Assembly: GCF_902459615.1 (NCBI RefSeq)
Contig: NZ_CABPSA010000001.1
Coordinates: 1,116,001 to 1,180,000, forward strand
DNA: 64,000 nucleotides
Origin: Pandoraea commovens
GTDB taxonomy: Bacteria; Pseudomonadota; Gammaproteobacteria; Burkholderiales; Burkholderiaceae
Direction of reading: 5' to 3'
How positions within the stretch are numbered: the first letter of the stretch is position 1; the number at the start of each line of letters is the position of its first letter. Shown here piece by piece: positions 32,222 to 42,500 of this stretch. The notes beneath the pieces are model-generated. The model made no database searches. It was given only the letters and a program-made list of their open reading frames with translations, and was not told the origin of the DNA. Both the position numbers and the translations under genes were made by a program.

Positions 32222-35200
32222 TCACGCGGCGACGCTCACCCCGGTAGTGCTCACTTCGCTCACGTCTCGCACAGCCCTTGCGACATCGTCGATCCACGCC
32301 TTCGTGCGAGGCAGTTGCATGTGACTCGACGCGACCGTGCCCTCGTACACCGGCGCTGCACCCATCGCGCGCGACAGCCGCTCACGGTCGTCAGACGCAC
32401 GCCGCTCGACCCACCATGCATGCACGGGCACCACGGACGGACGCAGACGATGAACGTCCGCCAAGGCACGCAAGTGCGCCGTCACCCGGAACATGTGCGC
32501 GAGTTCGTCGCGACCGAGCGACGCGTAATCACCCTCAGCGGTCACCGGCGCACCGCCCTGCCCGTGCATCGTCAACGCGGCATCGACAGCAGCCGCCAAT
32601 ACGCCCTCATCCAACGGCTTCCCGGCGTGCGGTGCGAGCGACGCGCGTAGTTTCCCCGCGTCGACCTGCGGCAGAATCGTGACGAGATAGTCAAGCAGAT
32701 CGCCCGTCCAGTCGCGCGACGATGCGACGGGTGGCGCATCGTCCTGCTGCGCCGGTACGAACGTATCCGCCAGTCCGAGGAACGCGACCGTCTGGCCGCT
32801 GGCACGCAGACGCTCGGCCATCGCCATCGCAATCGGCCCACCGAGCGACCAGCCGAGCAAGTGATACGGCCCGTTCGGCTGAGCGATGCGCACGGCGTCG
32901 ACATATCGCCCTGCCATTTCGTCAAGCGACCTATCCGACCACGCCGGATCGATCAACATGCGCGACTGAATGCCGATCACCGGACGTTCGTCGGCCAGTG
33001 CCTGCGCAAGCGGACGGTAGTCGAAGACAGTGCCCACCGCCGGGTGAACGCAAAACAGCGCGGGTGCCGACGACTTGCTGGCGTTCAACCGCACCAGCAG
33101 GTCGCCACCGGCCGATGGCGCAGCCTGCGAAGGGGAAAGTGCGGCGGCAAGGCGTGCCACCGTGCCGTGCTGCATCAGTTCGCGCAGGCTGACCTTGAGC
33201 GGCGGCGTCCCGCGTTTGAGCCGCGCAATCACCTGCAACGCCAGAATCGAATCGCCACCGATCTCGAAGAAGTTCGCGTCGCGGCCTACCTGCGCCGTCT
33301 TGAGGACCGCCTTCCAGACTTCCGCGATGCGTGCTTCGAGCGCGCCGATCTCGCCTGACGGCGCCGCCTGCGCCTTCGCGTCCCCGTCGGACGTGTCGGT
33401 CGACATCGCCGCCAGCAACGCGCGACGATCCACCTTGCCGTTCGCCGTAAGCGGTAGTGCCGTCAGACGCACGATCCGCGACGGCACCCAGGCCGACGGC
33501 AACGCCGAGGTGAGCGCTGCCTTCGCGTCGGTCTCGGTCAGCTCCCCCGTGTAGCCGCCGAGCAATTGCGATTGCCCGCGCGCGTCGCGCTCCACGAGGA
33601 CGATGGCATCCTGCACACCGTCCAGCGCGCGCAGCGCATGGGCCACCTCGCCCGGCTCCACGCGATAGCCGCGAATCTTCACCTGATCGTCGGCGCGTCC
33701 GAGATAGACGATTTCACTGTCTGCACGTCGCTTCACCCGATCGCCCGTGCGATACATACGGGCGCCCGGACGCCACGGATCCGGCACGAAGCGCTCCGCT
33801 GTCTTGCCCGGCTCGCCGAGATAGCCACGTGCGAGCGCGACACCGCCGATGTATAACTCGCCGCTTACGCCCGGCGGCACCGCGTTGAGATCGTCGTCGA
33901 GTACGTAGGCACTCACGTTCGGCAACGGCAGGCCGACAGGCAACAGCGCATCATTGGATGCCGCACGGTGAGTAAGCACGCCCACGGTCGTTTCGGTCGG
34001 CCCGTAGTGATTGAGCACACGCAGCGACGGACGATGGGTGTGAAGCAACGTCAGCAACTCGGCATCCGCCGCTTCCCCGCCCACGATCAGCCAGTCGTTC
34101 GGAAGCACGTCCGGTCCTGCGGCCAGCATCAGCCCCTTCAGATGGCTCGGCACGATCTTCGTCGCCCCGATGCGGCGTGCACGCATCCACTCGGCGAAGC
34201 GTCCCGCGTCGAAAGCATCTTCCTGCGGCATGAGATGCAGCGGGCGTCCCATCGCGAGCGCGCCGAACAGCACCGTGTGCCCGAGGTCGGCCGCGACGGT
34301 CGAGACCATCGCCATCCCGGCGTCTTCCGGGAGATCGTGCAGTCTGGAGGTCACGCCCTGTACATAGTTATGCAACGCACCCCGGCTCACAACGACACCC
34401 TTCGGCTGTCCGGTGGACCCCGACGTGTAGATGACGTAAGCCGCCTGCGCCGGATGCACGCTGCGACTGACGAAACGCACCTCGTCTCCCGCCAGCACAT
34501 CGACGATGGCCAGCGTCTGGCAGCCGTCGACCTGAGGGACCGATGCGACATCCGGCGCCACGATCAGTGCCTTTGCACCGCTCGCTGCGATCAGTTGTGC
34601 GAGACGTGCGGACGGCTGCGTCGGGTCCAGCGGCACGTAGGCCGCCCCTAGCTTCCACACACCGAGCATCGCGGCGACCCAACCGACGCTGCGCGGCATC
34701 AGCAATGCAATGCGATCCTCCGCACCGACGCCCTGCGTCGCGAGCGCGTGCGCCACGCGATTGGCATGCGCGTCGAGCGTGCGACGCGACCACGCACCGT
34801 CCCCGCCTTCGACGGCCAGCACATCGCCCTGCTGAGCGACGCGCGACGCCCATGTCTCCATCCAGTCGCGCGTGTCCCACACGCGCCGCTCGCCGTCGGT
34901 CGTGACGGGCACGTCGGTGCTCAGCGCGATATCGGCGAGCGGGTCGCCCGGGGCTTGCGTCAGTTGCGTTAGCAGACGGTGGAACGCACGCGCTAACGGC
35001 TCGACGGTCGTGGCGTCGAACAGGTCCGTGGCGTACGTCAGCGCGATCTGCAACGTGTCGCCGCGCTCCAGCGTATCGAGCGAGAGATCGAAGTGCGAGC
35101 TTTGTCCGGCAACGACCACCGGCTCGATCCGAAGACCGGCCATCTCCGGCACGGCGTCGCGTGCAATCTCGTGATTGAACTTCGCCTGAAACAGCGCGTT

Positions 35201-36427
35201 GACGGACGCATCGCGTGCCGGTTGCAACGCTTCGACAAGCTTGTCGAACGGCACGTCGGCATGCGCTTGCGCTTCGATGGCCCGCGCGCGCATCGTCGCG
35301 ACAAGACCGCCGAACGATGTTGTCGGATCGAGCGGCACACGCATCACCTGCGTGTTGACGAAGAAGCCGATCAGCGGCTCCGTTTCCAGCTTCGCGCGCC
35401 CCGCGACCGGCACGCCAACGCAGACGCTGCGAACACCGGCAATGCGCCCCAGCCACACGCCATACGCCGCCAGCAACACGGTGTAGAGCGTGGTGTCGTG
35501 AGTACGCGCCAACTCACGCAGCCGTGCGGTGAGCGGTGCGTCGGCTTCCATGACATATGTCGCGCCGCGTCCGCTCGGCGCTGCCGGACGTGGACGGTCC
35601 GTCGGTAACGGCAATATGGGATGGTCTTCGCCAAGCTGCGCACGCCAGTAGGCTAGTTGACGCTCCAGTTCACCGGCTTCGAGCCAGCCACGTTGCCAGA
35701 TGGCGTAGTCGGCGTACTGCACCGGCAACACAGGCAGTGGCGCGACGTGAGTCCCCGCTCCGCCGGTACCGACGAATTGGGCGTAGCCACGCGTGCATTC
35801 CTCGACCAGACGCGTCATCGACCATGCGTCCGCCACGATGTGATGCAGCGTGAGCAGCAATACGTGTTCGTCGGCCGCTACACGAATCAGTCGTGCCCGC
35901 ATCAACGGCGCAGCGTCCAGCGCGAAAGGACGGACTGCTTCGTCACGCGCGCATGCTTGCACGCGCGCGTCTCGATCGGCAACGGTCGTGTCATCGCTTT
36001 GCCAGTCTTCGTAGTCGATGGAGAACGGCACATCGTCATGCACACGTTGCACGGCCCCGTTCGGCCCTTCGTGAAAGCTGGTGCGCAGCGCTTCATGCCG
36101 CGCGACGATGCCCGCGAACGCCTGCGACAGCGCTACAACGTTCAGCGTCCCTTTCAGCCGCACAGCGGCCGGAATGTTGTACGCGCCCGTGCCCGGATGC
36201 AGTTGCTCGACGACCCACAGGCGTTGCTGAGCATACGACAGCGGCGCATCGGCCCCGTCACGCAGCCCACCGGGGATCGGCAGACTGGCCAGATCGACGC
36301 CCTGCTCACGGGCGCGCGACTGAAACACGCGACGCTTGTCGCCCGGCAAGGCGAGGAAACGTCGCATCAATGCCGAGTCGTCAGCCTTGGGAACATGGGC
36401 CACGTTGGCCGAATTGGCGAGAGACAT
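32222..36427 (-). CDS. Non-ribosomal peptide synthetase C-A-T-TE (terminal module, Asp)
   Basis: A 1401-residue final NRPS. Condensation domain: HHIVADAWSM at ~200. Adenylation domain: core A4 AADLGHTVLFGAL near 714, A5 NHYGPTETTVG. Thiolation: FFEIGGDSILAL near 1056. Thioesterase: GWSLGG nucleophile near 1190, with a C-terminal His in VASSHMQL. My hand-read ten-residue code is D-L-T-K-I-G-H-V-G-K, essentially the textbook aspartate code. The single type I thioesterase should release the peptide by hydrolysis or cyclisation. AAGGA lies eight bases before the ATG. It is the last gene of a minus-strand operon, 100 bases after the second NRPS. Its aspartate is a likely target of the dioxygenase at 57.8 kb. 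Confidence 0.93.
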   Translation of the reverse strand: MSLANSANVAHVPKADDSALMRRFLALPGDKRRVFQSRAREQGVDLASLPIPGGLRDGADAPLSYAQQRLWVVEQLHPGTGAYNIPAAVRLKGTLNVVALSQAFAGIVARHEALRTSFHEGPNGAVQRVHDDVPFSIDYEDWQSDDTTVADRDARVQACARDEAVRPFALDAAPLMRARLIRVAADEHVLLLTLHHIVADAWSMTRLVEECTRGYAQFVGTGGAGTHVAPLPVLPVQYADYAIWQRGWLEAGELERQLAYWRAQLGEDHPILPLPTDRPRPAAPSGRGATYVMEADAPLTARLRELARTHDTTLYTVLLAAYGVWLGRIAGVRSVCVGVPVAGRAKLETEPLIGFFVNTQVMRVPLDPTTSFGGLVATMRARAIEAQAHADVPFDKLVEALQPARDASVNALFQAKFNHEIARDAVPEMAGLRIEPVVVAGQSSHFDLSLDTLERGDTLQIALTYATDLFDATTVEPLARAFHRLLTQLTQAPGDPLADIALSTDVPVTTDGERRVWDTRDWMETWASRVAQQGDVLAVEGGDGAWSRRTLDAHANRVAHALATQGVGAEDRIALLMPRSVGWVAAMLGVWKLGAAYVPLDPTQPSARLAQLIAASGAKALIVAPDVASVPQVDGCQTLAIVDVLAGDEVRFVSRSVHPAQAAYVIYTSGSTGQPKGVVVSRGALHNYVQGVTSRLHDLPEDAGMAMVSTVAADLGHTVLFGALAMGRPLHLMPQEDAFDAGRFAEWMRARRIGATKIVPSHLKGLMLAAGPDVLPNDWLIVGGEAADAELLTLLHTHRPSLRVLNHYGPTETTVGVLTHRAASNDALLPVGLPLPNVSAYVLDDDLNAVPPGVSGELYIGGVALARGYLGEPGKTAERFVPDPWRPGARMYRTGDRVKRRADSEIVYLGRADDQVKIRGYRVEPGEVAHALRALDGVQDAIVLVERDARGQSQLLGGYTGELTETDAKAALTSALPSAWVPSRIVRLTALPLTANGKVDRRALLAAMSTDTSDGDAKAQAAPSGEIGALEARIAEVWKAVLKTAQVGRDANFFEIGGDSILALQVIARLKRGTPPLKVSLRELMQHGTVARLAAALSPSQAAPSAGGDLLVRLNASKSSAPALFCVHPAVGTVFDYRPLAQALADERPVIGIQSRMLIDPAWSDRSLDEMAGRYVDAVRIAQPNGPYHLLGWSLGGPIAMAMAERLRASGQTVAFLGLADTFVPAQQDDAPPVASSRDWTGDLLDYLVTILPQVDAGKLRASLAPHAGKPLDEGVLAAAVDAALTMHGQGGAPVTAEGDYASLGRDELAHMFRVTAHLRALADVHRLRPSVVPVHAWWVERRASDDRERLSRAMGAAPVYEGTVASSHMQLPRTKAWIDDVARAVRDVSEVSTTGVSVAA

Positions 36428-36527
36428 CGCGAAATCCTTCTATCGAACCACCAGAAATCGAATGGAGATGGCCTTGCGTCGCGCATGACTCGGCAAGCGA
36501 TCTTGCGCGACGCGAGGCCGTAGCACA

Positions 36528-39500
36528 TCAAGCCGCATCGGCCTCCAGATCGCCGAGCAGATCGTCCAGTGCGTTGCGCGTCTGCGCATCGAGCGCTGCT
36601 GGCGCGGCAGCCGCCCACGCGGCGCAGAAGTCCGACAGCACCGGCGTCTCGAACAACTGACGCAACGCCACCGAACGCGCCGACGACGCTTGCAAGCGCG
36701 CCACCATCTGCGTGGCCAGCAGCGAGTGGCCGCCCAGTGCGAAGAAGTTGTCGTGACGCCCCACGCGCTCGACGCCGAGTACTGCCTGCCAGACCTGCGC
36801 GACGTCCGATTCCACTCCATCCTCCGGCGGAACAAACCGCGCGGCAGCCGCTTGCGGTACAGGCAGAGCACGACGATCGAGCTTGCCGTTCGGGGTGAGC
36901 GGCAACGCGTCCAGACGCAGCCACTGGCCCGGCAGCATGAACACCGGCACGCGCGTGGCGAGATGCTCGCGCAGGCGTTCCCAAAGCCCCTCGTCCTCGG
37001 CACTGGCGACGACGTACGCCACCAGTTGTTCGTCGGCGCCCTCGCCTCGCACCAGCACGGTGGCATCGCTGACCTCCGCGTGCGCCAGCAACTGCGCCTC
37101 GATCTCGCCCGGCTCGATGCGGAAGCCCCGCAGCTTGACCTGCTGATCGCCGCGCCCGAGGTAATCGAGCGTGCCGTCCGGCAGACGTCGCACGCGGTCG
37201 CCCGTCTGATACATGCGTGCACCGGCAGGCCCCCACGGATCGGGGACGAAGCGCTCGGCGCTCAACGCCGCACGTCCCAGATAGCCGCGCGCCAACCCGT
37301 CGCCACCGACGTACAGATCGCCCGGCACCCCCATCGGCACTTCCGCAAGCGACGCGTCGAGCACGCGCCAGCCGATATCCGGCAACGCCTCGCCAATCGG
37401 CGACTGACCGACGCCCGCCTCGGCCGCCTCCGGTGTCACGACGCCATAGCTCACATAGACGGTCGTCTCCGTCGGCCCATACATGTTGATGACGCGGGTT
37501 TGCGTGCCGAAGTGCGACCACCACGGCGCGAGTCGGCGCGGTGTAAGCGCTTCGCCCGCCAGCACGATGTGGCGCAGCGTGGTCTGTGAAGCGTCCGGCG
37601 GCAGAGCCGCGAGCACCTGATAGAACGCGGACGGTGTCTGACACAGCACCGTCACGCGTTGCTGCTCGATCATCGTCCACAGGGCCTGCGGTTCGCGGCT
37701 CGTGTAGTACGGCACGACGACCAGTCGTCCGCCATGCGACAGCGCGCCGAAGATCTCCCACACCGACACGTCGAACGCATACGAGTGGAACATCGTCCAG
37801 ACGTCATCCGGACCGAAACCGAACCAGTCCTGCGTCGAGTGCAGCAGACGCATCAACTGACGATGCGCGACCTGCACCCCCTTCGGCCTGCCCGTCGAGC
37901 CGGACGTGTAAATCACGTACGCCAGTTGGTCGACGTGAATACGCACTTCGGGCGAAGTGGTCGGCAGCGTCGCGTCGCGCGACAGTGCATCGATGCTCAC
38001 GCTGTCCTTCGGCAGCCACACAGGTGCGCCGAGCGCGGCGTCCGTCACCACGACCTTGATGTCGGCGTCCTGCACCACGTAGCCGAGGCGTTCGTCCGGA
38101 TATGCGGGGTCGAGCGGCACGTAGGCCGCGCCCGCCTTGAGCACGCCGAGAATCGCGACGATCAGTTCGACGCGACGCGTCAACGCAATACCGACACGGT
38201 CCTCAGCCGCCACACCCCGGCGCAGCAGCGCGTGCGCCACACGGTTCGCCTGCGCGTCGAGTTCCGCATAGGTGAGCGAGTGCTCGCCATCGGTGACGGC
38301 GATGGCATTCGGTTGCGAGGTCGCGAAAGCGGCAATCGTCCGGTCGACGGTCGTCGTGACATCGAATGTCCGACGTGGTCCGCGCTGCGTCGGCCATGCG
38401 GCGTCGGTGTCGTGCAGTACGACGTCCGCAACACGTACAGCATGCAGCACATTCGACGTCTGCGGCGCGCACAACTGCCCCAGCAGGTCGTGCAATTGCG
38501 TCCACAAACGCTCCACCGCTCCGTCGTCGAAATGCTGACGGTCGTAGCTCATGCGCACGTCGATGGTCTCGCCCGACGCGATGCCGATCGTGAGCGGGTA
38601 GTGCGTGGTCTCCACGTTCACGATGTCGCCGAAGCGCAGCGCCTGCGCGCCTTGTGCCCGCAACGCGCGATCCACCGGATAGTTCTCGAAGACGATCAGC
38701 GAGTCGAACAACGCCTGCCCCGGCCAGCCGACCCAGCGCTGAATGTCGTAGAGCGGCGTGCTCTCGGCTTCGCGCAGCGCCAGGTTGTCTTCCTGCAAAC
38801 GGTGTAGCCAGTCGTCGAGTCCTTCGGAGGGCGACGGCCCCTGCACCACGGGCAGCGTGTTGATGAAGAGCCCCATCATGCGTTCGGCCCCCGGCAGCTC
38901 CGCCGGACGACCGGAGACAGTCACGCCGAAGCACACGTCGCGCTTGCCCGTGTAGCGCTGGAGCAGCAGCGTCCACGCGCCTTGCACCAGCGTGTTGACG
39001 GTCAGGCGGCGACTGCGCGCGGCGCGCTGCCAGGCCTGTGCGCTCGTCGCATCGACCCGGAAGGTGCGCTCACCGTGGCCTTGCGTCGGGGCCGTCGTGC
39101 GCAGCACCGTCTCGTGCAATTGCGTGGGCGATTCGAAGGCGGCCAGCCGCTCGCGCCAGAACGATTCGCCGTCCTGCGGCGCGTGTTCCTCAAGCCACGC
39201 GATGTAGTCGCGAAAGCGCGGCGCAGTGCCCGTCACCTCGGGCGTGCCGGACAGATACGCCTGAAGGATCTCGCCGATCAACTGTGCGCTGCTCCAGCCG
39301 TCGAGCAACACGTGATGCAGCGTCCAGACCAGTTGCCACGCGTCGTCGTCCACACGCACGAGCGCCACACGCTGCAACGGCGCGACCGCAAGGTCGAAAC
39401 CCTGTGCGCGTTCCTGCTGCGCCAATTCCGTCAGCACACCCGCGCCCTGCTGGGCCACACGTTCGCGCCAGTCGAGCAGACGCAACGCTTGCGGCACCTC

Positions 39501-42500
39501 GCGATGCACGAGTTGCAGCGGCGCCGCGCCGTCTCGCCACACGAAGCTCGTGCGCAGGATCGCGTGACGTTTGACGGCGGCCTGCCATGCGGCGGCAAAG
39601 GCATCGGCCTGTAACCCTTCGAGACGGATCTGAAGCTGGTTGATATACGACGCGCTGTCCGGCGCAAGACGCGCATGAAACACCATCCCCTGCTGCATGG
39701 GGGACAGCGGATAGGCGTCTTCGAGATCGGCGGCGGGCACCGGCAACGCAGCCAGCGCAGCTTCGGTGAGGTCCGCCAGCGGGAAGTCGGCCGCGCTCGT
39801 GACCTGTGCGTCGGCACTGGCCGTGACGAGCGTGCCCAGCGCCGCTTGCATGCGCGCAGCCACAGCGGCAATCGTCGCCTCGTGGAAGCGCTTACGCGAG
39901 AAGCGCCAGTAAAGACGCAGACAGCCATCGGCAATCGCCCCGTCGACGGACAGCCAGTTGCCCAGCGGTGCGCAGGCGTCGCGGGCAGCCCCTGCGGGCG
40001 CATCGCTCGGCGCGAACCTCCCTTCGCCAAAGCCTGCGTCTATGCGGCCGAGGTAGTTGAACGTGATGCGTCCCTGCGGCAACGCGGCCATCGCTTCGCG
40101 CACTGCGGCGCTGCCGTGATACCGCAACGCACCGAATCCCAGTCCGGCGCGTGGCACAGCCCGCCACATCCGCTTGAGCGCGAACAGCGTGTCGCGCGGC
40201 GATGCCGAGACGTCGACTGCCAGCGGATAGACCGACGTGAACCAGCCAAGCGTGCGGGTCAGATCGAAGACCTCTGTGCCCGGCACATCGTCGCGGCCAT
40301 GACCTTCGACGCACAAGGCCACGCGCCCTGCTCCGGTCCACTCGCCGACGGCGTGCGCCAGTGCGGCAACGAGCAGTTCGTGGATACGCGCGCGGTCGTT
40401 CGCAGCCTCTAGCAACCGGCGGGTGGCGGACACGTCGAGCGCCACGGTGACTTCCGCTGCATCTGCCTGACGGTCGCCCTCTGCGGGCGTGGCGTCGACG
40501 GGCAGCGTGTTGTGTGCGCCTTGCAGTGCGTTCGTCCAGAAATTCGCTTCCTGCTCAGCCTCGGACGAAGACGCCCAATCACGCCAGTAGGTCGCCCAAG
40601 CGCCGTACGACGTGCGGTTGTCCGCCAGCGCGACGGGTTGCCCCGCTTCACGCTGTGCTAGCGCTCGCTGCAAATCGCCCAGCAACACGCGCCACGACAC
40701 GCCGTCCACTGCAATGTGATGGCAGACGAGCAGCAGACGCTGACGTCCCCCCGTCAGGTTGACAAGCACCGCGCGCAGCAACGGACCGTTTGCCAGCGAC
40801 AGACCGCGCTGTGCGCGCTCGGCAGCGGCAAGCGCTTTCGCTTCATCGGCGGCGTCCACGACATCCAGATCGACGAGCGATGTGTCGGACGAAGCACGCC
40901 GTTGTTGCCAGCCGTTGCCGCTTTGGACGTAGCGCATTTGCAGGGCTTCGTGATGCGCAGCGACGGCCTGCAACGCCTCGCGCAGTGAGCCGCCATCGAG
41001 CGGACGTCCTGCGTCGCGTACCTCCACCTGCACCCACTGATTCCAATGGTCGCGCTGAGGGATCGGTTCGCCGAAGAACCATGACTGGATCGGCAGCAAG
41101 GGGATCTCGCGCGCTTCGTCAGCGGCAGTCTGCTCGACGGCACCTGCAATCGTTTGCGCGGGCGTTGCCACAGCAGCCAGTTCCGAGAGCGCCTGATGGC
41201 GGAACACGTCGCGCACCGTGATGCGCCAGCCCGCCTCGCGCGCCCGGCTCACCAGTTGCAGCGCGATGATCGAGTCGCCTCCGAGCGAGAAGAAGTTGTC
41301 GCCCCGGCCGACTTGCGCCGCCCCGAGCAATTGCGTCCAGATGGCTGCGAGATCCGCTTCGGCCCCCACTCGTGGCGCTTCCGCGCTCGCGCTCTGCCAC
41401 ACCGGCTCCGGTAGCCGCTTGCGGTCGAGCTTGCCGTTGACGAGCTTGGGTAGCGCGTCGAGCACCAGAATCTGTGCAGGCACCAGATACGCGGGCAGAC
41501 GCGCGGCGAGCGCTTGTCGCAACTGCTCGCCGAAGCTCGCCACGTCGACGCCGTCCGGCGGCGTCGCGCTCACGTGCGCCACGAGTTGCACCCCCGCCGG
41601 TCCCTGCGCCGTGCCGACGACAGCTTCGCGCACGCCCCCCTCGGCCAGTAATTGCGCTTCGACTTCGCCCGGTTCGATGCGAAAACCGCGCACCTTGAGT
41701 TGCTGATCGCGACGGCCGAGGTACTCCAGCGTGCCGTCGTCCAGCCAACGGACACGGTCGCCGGTGCGATACATGCGCGTGCCCGGCGCGCCCCACGGGT
41801 CGGGCACGAACCGCTCGGCGCTCTGGCCGGGACGCGACAGATACCCGCGCGCCACGCCCTCACCGCCGAGATACAGCTCACCCGCCACGCCGACCGGCAC
41901 CGGCTGCAGACGCTTGTCGAGCACATACGCGCGACGCTCGCCCACGAGCGAGCCGATAGGCGCGTACGGCGTCGGGCTCTGCATGCCTGCATGGACCGTC
42001 CAGTTCACGGGCGTCACGACCGTCTCCGTCGGCCCGTAACCGTTGAGCAGCCGCGCCGGTTGCAGCGTGCGCATGACGAGCGCCAGCGTGTCGCGGGACA
42101 ACGCTTCGCCACCGCACGAGTAGATAAGTCCAGGCGGCACGGCGTCCGGGTGCGCTTCCACCCATTGCGCCACGTGACGCAATAGCGCCGTCGGCAGCCC
42201 GGCGTTGGTCACGCGACGGTGCACGATCTGCTCGCAGATTTCCTCCGGCGTCCATTGACGCGGGCCGCGCAGCACCACGCACGCGCCCTGCGACAGCAGC
42301 GTCAGCCAGCGCTCATGCGCACCGTCGAACGAGAGCGACGCCACATGCAGTTCGCGGAAGCCCGGTGTCATGCCGAACAGCCCGGCGATGGCACGGCAAT
42401 GCATCGCAATCGGGCCGTGCGAGACGGCGACGCCCTTCGGCCGCCCCGTCGAGCCGGACGTGAAGATCACATAGGCCAGTTGCGCGGAATGCAGTGCAGG

